From the NCBI GenBank assembly GCA_947184155.2, contig CAMXCT020006312.1, positions 1 through 64,000 on the forward strand: a DNA stretch of 64,000 nt, written 5' to 3'. The notes under the pieces were generated by a model that saw only the letters and a program-made list of their open reading frames with translations, ran no database searches and was not told where the DNA came from. This DNA is from Cladocopium goreaui (lineage: Eukaryota > Sar > Dinophyceae > Suessiales > Symbiodiniaceae). Positions 47,001 through 59,395 of this stretch are shown piece after piece. How positions within the stretch are numbered: position 1 is the stretch's first letter; each line of letters opens with the position of its first letter. A program made the translations under genes and the position numbers.

Positions 47001-48676
47001 TCAATCATGAGTAAGATTTATGTTGTCTGACAGAGGTGTATCGGTTGCGATTGAATCAGAATCTGGGCTAGCAGGAGTTGGATATCCCACCAAGAACAAG
47101 ACGACAATACTACCCTCTGGTTATGACTAACATAGCCATGGTATAGATGGCCCATAGAAATAGTTGGTTTACCGTTTTTAAAAATGGTGATTTTCTATGG
47201 CAAACTGTTGAATAACCAAATGGTCTTCCACATTTCTGTGTTGGTGTCCCCTTTGTTGGTGGAATCTTCTGCATTCTTCGCATTTCCCAACGAATAGTTC
47301 GACCCTTTGAATAGCTGATGTTTGTTGAAAGTAGTACCCTCTGGTAAATAAACATAGACCCTGAAAATGACCAATTTTTAGTGGAAACTAATCTTCCAAC
47401 CCCGATGACTACCAGGGTCTATGTTAATTTACTGGAGGGTACTCCAACCCCCAAGTCATGGCAGGGTCTATGCTAGTTGGAGTAAAAACGGTATATGTTC
47501 TGCGGAATTCTACCGGGGTCTCTGAGGTTTTGGACAGCCCCTCAAAGGGGGTGGAGTAGTGCTTTGTAACTGAGAGGCTCAAAAGGCCATGTTTATAGAT
47601 CGAAAAAGACGGTGGTGTTGTGTTTTCTCACTTACATTCATAGATGTTCATTTACACAAATATGTGTACATATATATATATATATATATTGATGTTTAAG
47701 CTTGGGTGGTTGCACGTCCCCCAGAAGCCTTTGTTGCCTTTGCCTCTCAGGTGAACCCAGTGGCAAAAGCATCCCCAGGGGTGTGCCTTTTTTCGTTGCT
47801 GCATTGGCCACTCGGATCGACGACTGGGACCCAGTGGTGACAACTCAGAAATCCCACCATTCCCAGTTGTTTTGTTCATATTTAGATGGAAAAAACTTAG
47901 TTTTGTTGACATTTCTTGGCAACTTCTACTGGAACATCAACTCTTTGATTTTCGAGCATGGGTTCTATAGTTATTTGACATGTTTTTTTTGCCTCAAATT
48001 TGCAGCGCATCTGAATGATTATTCCACCATTTTTTGTGCAACAAAGGTCTCACTCAGAGCAATCACCACTTTCTAAATGATTAGCCTCCTACAGTTATGG
48101 CCATTTTTTAGTTATAACTGGTTATAAATGGGATTATACACTCTATAAATGGGGTTATAAGTACTTATAACTGGTAAATGGCCATAACTGTATAAACTGA
48201 CATAGATATGAGGAAAACTGAGGAAAACCCATCATTTGTAGATCGTTTTCCAAGGGACACCATGGTTTTTTTCCACATTTTGGAGCTGGTTTCCCATAGG
48301 GCCACCAAGCTCATGTGGTTTCCCATAGTCGGACCTAGTGGCTGGGGGTGCTGTGACTATGCCCTTGCGATGTTTCAGGGAAATCGGAGATCAGTTGGCC
48401 TTGGACTGACCATAGTTAATGATTACCCTCTGGTAAATAAACTTGTGGACCCTGGAAATCACCAATTTTTAGAGGAAACTAATCTTCCAACCCCTATCTA
48501 CCAGGGTCTATGTTAATTATGTTAATTTACTGAAGGGTAAGTGAATAGTAAATAGCTGAAATCACTACAGCTAACTGGTTGTTTGTTGACACAACCATAA
48601 CAGCAACAACGGCAACAACAACGAGATGAACACCATCAGCAACAGCAACAAGAGCAACAATTCCTCCTCCTCCTCC

Positions 48677-48707
<31 letters not shown>

Positions 48708-51700
48708 CACCATCATCATCAACACCATCATCATCAACATCAACAACAACAACAGCAACAACAACAATAACAATAACAGCAACAACAATAACAGCAACAA
48801 CAATAACAGCAACAACAATAACAGCAACAACAATAACAATCAGAATAACAAGAACACCAAGAAGACCAAATACAGCACCCCTGAGGCCAACGTCCTCATC
48901 AGGAGACTCGGCCAACTCTTGGGGTTTCTTCGAGTACCTTCCGGTGTCACCAGACATAGCACTGGGAACTTCCCTTGCGAATAGAGGTAGTAGGTACAAG
49001 TAATTAACCAGAGGTATGCCTCAGAAGTTCCTGTTAAGTTTAGTCTTGTTCATTTTGGGTCCCATAGTATTTGGGTATCTAGTTTGTTTTGAGAGGACTA
49101 GGCCGTGGGTTAATATCCAAGACCTGAAGGTATGGATGTTAAACCTCCTCGCGAAGAAAGGTCTGTGTAAAGTTGATTTACCCTCTGGTAAACTAACATA
49201 GCTATTGAACATGGCCATTTATAGTTGATTTACCCATTGAAAATGGTAATTTTCCATAGTTATGTTAGTTTACCAGAGGGTAAGAAAACAACATTTTGCC
49301 TGAATAAATTTGTCTAATTTGTTTTTATTGTTCAAATATGTTCAAATTAGTTTGGGTCAAACTTGGGTATCCAAACATCAGATGATTCACTACTAACCAC
49401 GTGGTTGGAGGTTGGTATTTCTGTTCCCTAAACACTCGGCCTTGCACTTGTTGCGCCCATGTACATTGAACCTAATGGGTATGGGTCAAAACAGGTCAAC
49501 ACTATCAACCCCCCAAAATTGCCAATTCGGTACCCAAGTTTGACCCATTTCCAGATAGTTTTGAGTTTTCGCCAGAACAAAAGTGGCAAACATGGCAGGA
49601 CACTTCCAGAATTGTATTAACGTAATTTTCTCGACTTGACATTCAATGCCCAGAATCCATTGTTTCCGGGATTTTTTTCCCAAAACAAAACATAAATCCA
49701 GGTCTGAAAATGCAGGGGAAACCCAAAAAAACATTGCTTAATAATCCTATAGTTTCTCATCATTTTTCCTCTCAAAATGGCTACGTCTTAGGGGTGAATC
49801 CTCCATTTCCCCGAGAAAAAATCTGAATCAACCGAGGCTCGGAAGCGCAACGGGTCATGGTTTGCTGGCGATCAACTGGGTCTTAGCAGGCGGGGTCAAT
49901 GTGATGATCTAGGATTACGACTGGGAGGTTGATCTTAATGGATTGTTTTTTACAGGAAAATCTACAGGAAACCATCGATTTTCCCATTAAATAGTAGCGG
50001 TTTTCCTGTAAATTTTCCCTTAAACCAATCCATTGAGTTGAGGGATATCAATATCCCCCAGGTCCAAAAACAAGCATGGTGTCTTACTTACGAAAATACA
50101 GGGGGGTTGGGCAAACAAAACAGAGATGTAAAGCGTATATGCAAAGGTGCTACTGTACATGGTAATAAATAATATCATTCTTGCGTATATGTACAGTTCA
50201 ACACGTGCAATGTTAACCAAGACTGTTGTTCAATAGTGGTGAACGCTGACAAAAGATGATGCTTGAAGAGAAATATGTCAGGAAATCTGCAGCAGTGTTT
50301 GCGCGACAGGTGGAAACGTTCAAGGGGCAGTTTATGTACCTGTGCCATATACAGTAGGGATGTATTTGGAGCTACTCTCCAAGTGATCTAGCTTAATTTT
50401 CCCCTGCTTGATGAACCACTGATGATTTTGCCAGGCATTGATTTTGGGAGAGCTAGGGGCCAGGGACACGGATACTGAAGTGCTAAGTGAGGAGGTTGCA
50501 AGTACTTGTATCTGACAGCGACTTGATGTCCAGCAACAAATGCATATCCGAGTGACGGATTGTGTCCCATTATTGTACTCCACGGGTTCTCCGCAGAATG
50601 TCTCCTAAATCAATCAAGTGCACCAATCAGGAAAACCCTCCAGCTTCAGATGATTTTCAGATGGTAAACACATCAACTCCCACTGGTTCCCTGTGCAGGA
50701 TGGCCCTGCATAAGTTGATTGATCACATTTAATGACAACATATATATATATATGGACATAAATCCCAGTTGGCCTATAATTTTCAGTTACAAACCAAGCT
50801 GCCACTGAATGTCTGTGGACCATCTTCCAAGAGCATCCAATCCACATAAGTGCGACAGGAGCAGAGCCGGGAATGCAGCTGGTGGCGTGTTTCGTTTCTC
50901 GGACGTGTGAATTGGATTTGCTCATTGACCCAAGAATTGGATGGTTATGTGTTTTTTTCATGGTTTGATATGTTTGATATGTTTTCTAATGATTCAACAC
51001 ATGGTTCATGATGGTTTATGGAATACAAACGTGACTTACTTTGTGCGGATCCAGCAAATACCCTGTTTCATCCCATTTCCAAGTCATCGCCATTGATCTT
51101 GAATTGGTCTTTCCACACCTGTCCACAATATTCAAGGCACAGTACCGTACTGGGTAGAACTTGGTTGGGTCAGCTCATGGGCTAATCCGATCTAATCGGC
51201 CAATCGTTTGATATAGTTTGCCATGAAATTGACACACCCTCCGATATTGCTAGCTGCTTTCATAGTGTCTATGGATATCTAAGATTGGGCATTTCACCAC
51301 ACATCCTCGGCATTTTGGCTCCGGGATTTCCAGGTACTTGTGACAATCAATACCCACATGTGCCTTGGGCGGGGAGAGTTTGGGATGAGCCCCAGACATC
51401 CCAGGGCTCGCTGGGGTTGGCCCAGAAATGCCGTGGCAGCCATGGATCACAAACTCGAAAGATCATGAAATATTATGAGAATCCATGCCATTGGTGTTTT
51501 TGTCTCTGTTTATTCTAAATGTTATTTTAGTTATTTTGCATTTCGCTGAAGTCGTATGGATTTATTCAGTATAGAAGCCACCATTTGCTTGTTCGGACCA
51601 TAAAGGCATCATTTGCACAAATGTTGAGGAAAAACATATCTCACATGCTCCATTTCGGTGTTTTCAACCAAGAGTAACCAAGATCTGCAAGATCCCCCGA

Positions 51701-54700
51701 AATGCAGCGAACTCCCATCGCAAACCTGCCCCTCGTTTGACACGGAACTTCAAACGTTAATGGTTTGTCCACTGCGATGATTACTGGATGGTCCAACTGT
51801 TGACTTCCATGTTTTTTCTTCGGTGTGGTTACCCTCCGGTGTCATCAAACGTGGCGTGCCGGAGAATCTCTCATTTATCATACATGTATAGATGATCTCC
51901 CCACAAATAAAAACATAAAATAAACACCTCCATTTATAACTCATATTAACTCATTTAGTTTGGGGATTTCCCAGCTAGCCATGTTTGATGTCACCGAAAA
52001 TTCAAAGTTCGAAGAATCAGCTCCGTTCCAGGCTCTCGTCGGTGGCGCTGGTCGTGCATCTGCGGTCCTTGTTGGCTGCAGTGGCCATTTGCCACCAGAG
52101 CCGTGTGAAATTTCAAGGTGCAAAGGGCGGTTGCCCGACTGGCGCCATCAAATCAGCCAGATGGTTAGATACAACTTGAGAACAAATTGTGCATTAAAAA
52201 TGAATACAAAACATAGATGCAGTATCATACAGTATGTCTTACATATTTCAGTCCTCTCGAGAACTATACTTAAATTATTGGTATCTGAACAGGCAAGAAT
52301 ATATAATATAATATATATATATATATTATAGATTAGATGAATCTTTTCTCATCCAATCCACCCACAAGATCCTCCAGGCATTTCGCACTTGTGGGGCGCC
52401 CCCGCGGGCATCGCCTGTCTGGCTCTGAACGGCATCTCCACAGCGATCCTCCTGGCGCATCTCTACGAACGCCCTGAGCGCATCGTCACGTGGTTGGTGC
52501 CCCGGTGGCGCCGTGATGGGATGCCACAACAACGTGTGAAAACATGGCCGTTGAATCCCATGGTTAGAGGCAAAATATAATCTTAAATACCTCATGAATA
52601 CATCAAACAAAAATATGTGATCATCAAAAGCGAGGAATGCAGATTTAGAGCTATTTGATGATGTTTGCGTCTAGTTTACAGAGGTATTTGCCTCTGTTTG
52701 GTAGCAAACATCACCATTATTAGAGGTAAATTCTGTGTACAGAAGGGCCATTGAGGTGAATGCCTTAGATTCCTTAGATCTCTGGTGTCACATATGTGCG
52801 GCTGGAAATATCCACATTGATTACCCCAAGATTTCACTGAATTTGTATTGAATTTGTCTTATTTCTACCCAGGATGTGACCCTTCTTCAGAGATCCCAGG
52901 GATCCCAGGCTATCTCGAGAGAATTTTTGTGACCAAAAATCCAGCTGTGGGGTTACATTTTCTTCTTATTGACCAATAACTATGAAGGTTTCAGTGAAGC
53001 AGTTTCAATTAGTTGTTTGATGTTTGTTTGTTTTCGTATTACCCTCTGGTAAGCTAACATAACTATAGAAAATCACCATTTATAGTGAAGTTTCCCATTA
53101 AAAATTGTGATTTTCCATTGTTTTTTGTATGTTTACCAGAGGGTATAAGATATTGGTGATGATCATAGTCCGGTAGCTGGGACTCCGCACCAACCATTTT
53201 AACTTTGGAATGTTCCAACCGCTTCTTAAGCATCCACTATTGAGGATCTACTTTTGTGGAGGGTTGGTTGAACTACGATATGAACACTCATGTTTTGTCC
53301 ATTCATTGTAGATGAGTCTCCCCAAAGAGGCCAAACATCCATTAAACATCCAGTATGATTATGTAGCAATTCCCCATTCTGAATGGTGAAATCCAATTTT
53401 GAAAGGTTACATTTCATGTATCTTAGGTCCCTTGGCCCCCACATTGAGAGATCAGCTGACAAAAACCCTGAGGCCACTGCGGCTGGATTTTTGCTTTGGG
53501 CCAACAGCACCTTGGAAGTGGCAGTGACCTCCCAATTTTCTTCATGAATTCCCCTCTCAAGGGATTTCTTTTCAGGAACAGATTGGATGAATTTATATGA
53601 ATTTCAAGAATGTCGTCTTGCACATGGTGAGTTCATTGGATGTTTGCTTGCCGTGTGTGTTTGCTGGAGGGTATATACATGTATATATATATACTCAGTG
53701 TTCCCGATATTTTTCGAAAACCATATGGCAGAAGCACCCCGAAGCGCGTCGAAGCCCCATCAATGATGATGTGAAATTGGAGGAACCAGGAGAACCAGGG
53801 GCCAGGGTTTGAAATTCGAACAGCTATGACATCGGATTGACTTATCCGAGAACTAGAGGATACATATGAATATTATATATATATATTTACACACGCAGGA
53901 TACAAATATAGATAGACAAACAGACAGACAGACAACTTGATAGCTAGAGAGATAGTTTGATAGGTAATAGGTAGATAGTAGATAGGCAATTAGGTAGATA
54001 CGTAGCAAAGTAGATAGATACTACTGAGCAAACGCAAGCTATCTGTACACATATTTGTTGCAAATTTGGAGATCACCATCAACACAACTAAAACTTATTG
54101 GGATGTGCCGGCCCTAATTACTTACTTTGGAAGTGGATGTAAGTGCAATGAGTATAGGGGTTCTAGCATCTTAGAACTGGCATACTTCGAGATAGCTACG
54201 TATAGCTACGAACAGTAGGCACCTTTTTCTTCAAAGATCATTTCAGGAAAACCACGAAGTCCAACCTGACAGGTGCCCCCAACTCTTGCTGATGGTTGTT
54301 TTTTTGTGCAACAGGTTGCAAGTTGGTGGTGTATTAGTTTCATGATGTTTCATGGTAAAGGTATCTTTGGTCAAATGTATCATCCAAGAATTCAAGGTGC
54401 GTTCGAATGAATACGCCAATGTAATGGTCTGATTTCATCACTCAGAATGAAAATCCAAATCGATGATGCCAGTTTATCCAGCTGTATAGACCAATCTACT
54501 AGTTGTTGCAATCTATATTATACAATGGTTGGAATTGATTGTCTGATTGTCTTGAAATATTTACCACCATATTACCACCATATTACCACTCACTTACCAC
54601 TATCAAGCCGCCATTTTTGTTGGTTACATCCTTTTTGTTTGCTGCAAACACCCTGCCTCGTCTCCATCTGAGGTAGTTTCCGGTCGGTCGGTTTGATGGA

Positions 54701-57700
54701 TGGACAGACTTGGAAGGTGCCAAAGGGGCGTTTCAGATGGCTTTGAGTGGATGTTCGATAACAGATAGATTTTGTTTGTTTCAGTATTCAGTATCCATAC
54801 ATCCAGATGTTGAGGTCCAGAATTTCACCCCATATGACTCGAGTCTCCTCGTGATGCAAAGCATTGGCGATTCTTCGCTGAACATTGGGGCGCCCAGCTG
54901 ATGGATATCCCACTGATTTCACTGATTTAAATATGTACCCATCATTTTTTCCCATTCTAACGGCACATACAACAGGCTAGATAGTACAGTATATATATAT
55001 AGTATGGACTTGTCTATCTTTCAAGTCTTGTCCCCATCATTTTTTCCCCATGCTGTTTATCTTGTTTCCACAAGACTTGAAAGATGTGTCCTATCAATAC
55101 AACAGCATTGGCCATTTGCATCATTTACCCCATCCGGGGCTGATCGCGGATTGTCGTAAGGGGGATCACCCCAATCTCGTGTTTGATGTCTTCGGTTGTT
55201 TGTTAGTGTTCGTTAGTGAATGATAGTTTTAAACAACACGTATTTGAATGGTTTTGGATTCATGGGTGCACTCTATTCATAACATTTGTATGCGCTGAAC
55301 ACTTCATCATCACACCCGTTTGTTCTGCAGGTCTCGGTTCTCCCATTTTAAGAGAAATGCTGCGTGGTTTCTTATTATTACGTGTATATCTGGGTAAACT
55401 ATGTTGCGACCTCACTGTTCTCCCTCACTGGAATCATGGTTAATAAGGGAAACATCCCCATGTGAGGCCTTAATTCAGGTTAGTGAAATATTAGAATTTA
55501 CCCAAATTTATGATTACTAGGAAGTCCAATATATCATATTATATCAACATTGGAAGCCCAGTTACGAGAATATGAATTACTGACTGAATGAATCTCTCAC
55601 ATTACAATTATTACTTAAAGTCCACATCAATCCTGCTATATCCCCATATTATGGTTGGTTGTTTCATCGCCCTATTTTTTCCAGCCAAAAACACTTTCAT
55701 TATCAATCAGTATCATCCCATATTATGGTTGTTTCATACTCAATCCCGTGATAACAGCCAGACAAATACTTTCTTATATCACTTGTGAGTTTATGACTAT
55801 GATTTCATGATAATTCATGATCAATGTTCCCATATCAATTCCATATAATATATGGTTTCTATAGAAAACTCTGGAAACATATGGTTTAAGTATTATATGG
55901 TACTCCATAATATTAGTTTTTTTTTATATAAACAATATATTATATGGTTTCATTACAATTCAATATCATCCCATTCAACTCTGTTGCCGCCTGGGCTGGG
56001 AACTTTTGGGAACCTTTCACCGCTCCAGGAGATCTCTGAATCAGAGCTGGACGACTCTGCAATCTCTGTCAGCGACTTTATGAGGTGCACTGAAAAAGAA
56101 AAAAAGGCTGGTGGTTGGGAGATGTTGGGACTTTAGCTAGAAATCATGGATATATATATATATATAATGATATATATATATAATGATATATGAATATATA
56201 TATATATATAATGGGGATCATGGCATATCATGGGGAGTTTCACCTACCTTTGGTGATGATTCTGTCTATTTTTCGCCAAACAAAGCGGATTCTATCTACG
56301 TTCGAGTAGGACTGACAAAGGCGCCTTTCTCAGTGCCAGGAGTCTTGGAATCCGCCTCGATGATGAAGCCGATCGTGCAACGGCCGCACCGTTTTGGTTG
56401 CAGATCTTGCGCTTCAACTTCAAACATGACGGGGCTGGGGGCTGGGGCGCAGCGTTGGATGATGTTGGATGAAGGGAATGGCCAAAACTGGGAGGAATCA
56501 TGACAAGCATGGGGCTGTGTCTGAAAATGGGGGATAAAAAAAACTCTCCAAATGGCCATTTCATAGACCCTTGGATATGTTGGGGTACCCTCTGGTAAAC
56601 TAACATAGCTATTGAAAATGGCCATTTATAGTGGATTTACCCATTAAAAATGGTGATTTTCCATAGTTACGTTAGTTTACCAGAGGATACCTGATTTTGA
56701 GACAAATCCATATTGATCTGTGGGTGAACCCCAGTCTTGTAGCTTAATGGCTGCTCGTTTGCCATAAATATGGTTTAAATAGACCAGCAGAACACAGCAT
56801 TTTGTTACCGGGTATCTTGGATTAACGATGAGCAATAGGAGTTGGATCTGACTTTTTAACACAGTATGCATACTAGAAAATGGACAGCGCGGTAGCGGGT
56901 AGTTTTAGAAGACGATTCCTCAAAGACGCCAGAAAGCCATGTATGGTTTTGGCCGGGGTGGAAACTATCAAACATTATCAAACAGTGCTGGTGATATGAG
57001 TATAACAAGCTTAATTTGGTCACTTATTGGGATGAAATTCGGATCCAGGGATTGGATGGACATGTGTTCCAAGATGTTCCAAGTAACTTTGGAATGGTTC
57101 AAGATTATTGTCTCATATTGTCTCCCAAACTTGGACGGTTTTTGATCTAACAGTGTTCCAAAAGTTACTGAACCCGAGTTGCGATGTTTTGAGCCAAATT
57201 CAGGTAGCCAACATGGAGGCATTGTGATGCATTGTGGTAGACAAAGGCCATATTTCTGTCTTGATTCATATGTCTGCACCAAAAATGGCCACCTCCAAGT
57301 GCAGTCATCCCAGGTCTTAAAAGGCACCTAAACGGTAGCCATCCAATGAGAAGGCTATGGCCAAATTGGATGGTACCCCAAAATTGGATGGTCACAAAAG
57401 GATGGGAAAATTGTGCTAGCAATTGGTCGGATTTCTGCTAGCAATCCATGAAATTCGTATGTGGATTTGCGGAAAAAGGCATCCGTATGTTGATATGAGA
57501 AATCCCAAGTCCTGCGTTGAGATCCATGGATGTTGCCTAATATATCATATGCTATCATGTGCTCATGATCCATGATATCCCCATCGTCAATAAATCGAAA
57601 CTATTTCAGACTCATGGTGTGAATTGTTCAATCTCTAAGTGTGTTGTTGGTTCATCTCACCCCTTACAATGGAAAATCATGGAAAATCTACATTATATAT

Positions 57701-58920
57701 ATAATATTCTAAAGAAATATATATATATATAATATTACATTTATATAAGTAAATAATCTATAATTCATCTGTAAATTGGCCATGTTCCGTAAGAGCTATA
57801 ATTAGATGATTAGAGACCTTTTCATATATGTTTTATGTATAGGGGAATTATGTATTATTATATGTTTATCAAAAAGCAAAGAAAACTTTAGTAGATAATC
57901 TAAATGTTATACATATTTGTAACATAGTAATTACGTAGTTGAACATATATGTATCAACTACATCTTTACTAACTATAGTTTACTATCGTTAAATTATCAA
58001 TGGGTCACCTGCAGGACGACGAACTTCTCCTCCGGCATCGGCAAGCCTTGCTTCGGCGTGCGTATCCTGCATCGCCACGCTTGCGCATCGTCCCCGGGAC
58101 GATGGCGTGGATGGCCAGTGGATGGCGCGATGGGATCCCCTGCAGATGTTGCTTTTTAGTGAAGATAAGAATGAATTTGACATGATTTAATAGGATAATC
58201 AGCAAATACTAGGATTGATTTATTGATAAGAATGATATTTAAACTGAATTTATTGTGAATTTCAGCAAAAATAGGGGAGTGAATCGCAAAGTAATTTGAT
58301 AGTTGACTTGCAAAAAGGGTGGAATGAATCAACACAGGAGAAGGATTCAACCATCAGCGAAAAGGGGGTTCACTCCCAACATGTAGATTACCTAGGGAAA
58401 CAAGCATCATTGTCAGATTTCTGTCGGAACCAAACATAGAACACGTTCGAACATGTTTTCCAAAAAAATGAGGACTATTTTCAAGAACACTAATGTTATC
58501 CTCTTTGATATATCCAAGGTTGGTTTGTACTTGGATCATACCACTTAGTCATTGGTTAACCATGCTTAGAAAGTCCAGCGGAATCATCCAAGGTGGTGCC
58601 CCAGTTTGTTAGCTAAGTTGGTGAACATAACTCCAATAACTATGGTTTATGGTAGATATATCTATACTATTCTATACTTACTATGGTTTATAAACCAACT
58701 TAGCTATCTAGGGGATACCACATTGTAAGGATGATCCTCCAAGGCCCACGGTGCCACTGTGCTGTTGCTGGCACTTCTCAGCACCGCTGTCCCTGCGCTT
58801 TTGGTGGCGCACTGCCTGTCCCGCGTGCCCTTGCTGCGCGACGTGGAACTGGTGGGCGGCGTATATTTTCCCAGCGCCCTGGCTGACAGGGGGAAACCGG
58901 CCGGCGGGGGCACCAGCTAA
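41018..58920 (+). CDS. Large unrecognised membrane protein, about 19 exons
   Basis: GC-rich open segments with splice signals: 41018-41109, 41422-41473, 42505-42649, 44244-44383, 45201-45331, 46241-46334, 47751-47836, 48329-48393, 48876-48933, 50269-50335, 51334 to about 51463, 52015-52117, 52378-52514, 53449-53523, 54785-54889, 56029-56084, 56310-56463, 58015-58128, 58744-58920 (TAA). Most neighbouring joins agree in phase, several only with GC or GA donors. Hydrophobic segments suggest membrane helices: PVMLVASLSLVLLRAAVL (46.2 kb), LSSVALVVHLRSLLAAVAIC (52.0 kb), IACLALNGISTAILLAHLY (52.4 kb), ATVLLLALLSTAVPALLVAH (58.8 kb). A Cys cluster GDCCGRC sits before the first helix. I recognise no family. 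The start codon is not identified, and exons 50269 and 51334 do not fit phase. It may be two genes. Confidence 0.5.
42060..42158. mobile_element. MITE-like family I
   Basis: Ends AACCCAATAATAAACCA and GCGTATTATTGGGTTT form a terminal inverted repeat. The centre has GGGATATACCCC. Single copy here. Confidence 0.55.
43225..43735. repeat. Degenerate ~21-bp repeat, GTGAAGAATTTGTATGGAAAA
   Basis: The motif family GTGAAGAATTTGTATGGAAA recurs with substitutions and small indels across 0.5 kb. The ORF at 43381-43590 is its translation, a lysine-rich periodic peptide that I do not treat as a gene. It lies in an intron of the membrane-protein model. Confidence 0.75.
45355..45461. mobile_element. MITE-like family A, copy 10
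   Basis: Ends TACCCTCTGGTTATGTCAAC and GTTAGTTTACCAGAGGGTA. It starts within about 25 bp of the donor region of the exon at 45201. Confidence 0.85.
45621..45738. mobile_element. MITE-like family B, copy 7 with ATT expansion
   Basis: Left CAGGTTGGTGGTTTG, right ACCACCAACCAG, containing (ATT)n not seen in other copies. TGATTAATGG flanks both sides. Confidence 0.75.
45752..45818. mobile_element. MITE-like family A, right-end fragment
   Basis: Contains GTTGATTTACCCATTAAAAA and ends GTTAGTTTACCAGAGGGTA. The left end is missing next to the family B element. Confidence 0.7.
45890..46198. repeat. AACCATTATT-type tandem tract
   Basis: About 10-bp units AACCATTATT and AACCATCATT repeat with variation, directly before the exon at 46241. 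Confidence 0.8.
46478..46590. repeat. Pentanucleotide tract: CTTGT, then CTCAC, then CTCAT
   Basis: Three successive pentamer arrays that differ by one or two bases, flanked by CTAT microsatellites. Confidence 0.9.
47111..47225. mobile_element. MITE-like family A, copy 12
   Basis: Left TACCCTCTGGTTATGACTAA, right CTGTTGAATAACCAAATGGT (diverged). Confidence 0.7.
47335..47441. mobile_element. MITE-like family C, copy 4
   Basis: Ends TACCCTCTGGTAAATAAAC and GTTAATTTACTGGAGGGTA. It is followed at once by a second family C end fragment (47441-47484, CAGGGTCTATGCTAGTTGGA). Confidence 0.8.
48424..48539. mobile_element. MITE-like family C, copy 5
   Basis: Ends TACCCTCTGGTAAATAAAC and GTTAATTTACTGAAGGGTA, with a 10-bp duplication ATGTTAATT near the right end. 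It starts 30 bp after the exon at 48329. Confidence 0.8.
48605..48842. repeat. Triplet tract passing from CTC to ATC to AAC
   Basis: CCTCCTCCTC changes to CATCATCATC, then CAACAACAAC and AACAATAACAGC units. It runs to within about 35 bp of the acceptor of the exon at 48876. Long ORFs on both strands here are repeat translations. Confidence 0.9.
49179..49282. mobile_element. MITE-like family A, copy 13
   Basis: Ends TACCCTCTGGTAAACTAAC and GTTAGTTTACCAGAGGGTA form a perfect terminal inverted repeat of about 19 bp. Confidence 0.9.
51830..51997. mobile_element. MITE-like family F, copy 2
   Basis: Left TACCCTCCGGTGTCATCAAA, right TTTGATGTCACCGA with CCAGCTAGCCATG before it. It ends 17 bp before the exon at 52015. 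Confidence 0.65.
53040..53146. mobile_element. MITE-like family A, copy 14
   Basis: Left TACCCTCTGGTAAGCTAAC, right TTTGTATGTTTACCAGAGGG then TA. It has the TTTTTTGTATG variant also seen at 18330 and 34420. Confidence 0.85.
53905..54022. repeat. GATA/GACA-rich tract
   Basis: Diverged GATAGACAAACAGACAGACA and TAGGTAGATA words. Confidence 0.75.
55391..55504. mobile_element. MITE-like family D, copy 3
   Basis: Outer ends GGGTAAACTATG and AGAATTTACCC. The core CGACCTCACTGTTCTCCCTC is shared with copy 2. Confidence 0.8.
56586..56689. mobile_element. MITE-like family A, copy 15
   Basis: Ends TACCCTCTGGTAAACTAAC and GTTAGTTTACCAGAGGATA, close to the family consensus throughout. Confidence 0.9.
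58592..58731. mobile_element. MITE-like family G, copy 4 (longest)
   Basis: Left GGTGGTGCCCCAGTTTGTTA and TTAGCTAAGTTGGT, right ACCAACTTAGCTA then GGGGATACCACATTG. It ends about 12 bp before the acceptor of the terminal exon at 58744. Confidence 0.75.
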
Positions 58921-59395
58921 ATGATCAGGGATTGAGCCACCAATACATGGCAATATAGTTGATATAACTTGGGAAACTGGTTTTTAGTTCCAGCTAAACA
59001 AGGAAGGGCATCTAAGTAAGATTGAGCATGAGTAGGTGAAATACATTGTGGTGAATAGTTGGGATAGTTGGGTATGCGGTATGCGTTCTAAATGTCTTTA
59101 GAATCAGCGACTGGACATTTGCGCATAATTTGTTAGCGTAAATAGAGGCGCTTTTCAAGTCTATGTTTCGAATAGGGAGGGTTTGCAAGATTAGCCATGC
59201 ACACTGGATGGCTGAGTTCAATCATGTTGAGAGATTTTGAGTAGTGAAGCAAGTGAAGCAACTGAACATACAGCTTGCAGCAGGCAGTCTGAGCCCAGTT
59301 GCTTCAGTCCAAGGTACTTCCCCCATCTAGATTGACCATTGCACTCAATGGCTAATTGTTGGGACCACGGTAAAAGTGCCTCCGAACAACCCCAG

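Noticed and set aside
47702-48076. A 124-codon + strand ORF taken as one exon
   Set aside because: Only its beginning (47751-47836) is GC-rich and joins its neighbours in phase. The rest is AT-rich intron-like sequence after a GTGACA donor.
48571-49003. A 125-142 codon ORF pair over the triplet tract
   Set aside because: Low-complexity translation on both strands. Only the last 58 bp (48876-48933) look like exon sequence.
51305-51322. A relict spliced leader (GCATTTTGGCTC resembles the dinoflagellate leader end)
   Set aside because: Only about 11-12 bases match and the final AAG is absent. One such match by chance in 64 kb is not surprising, and it sits within a gene model.
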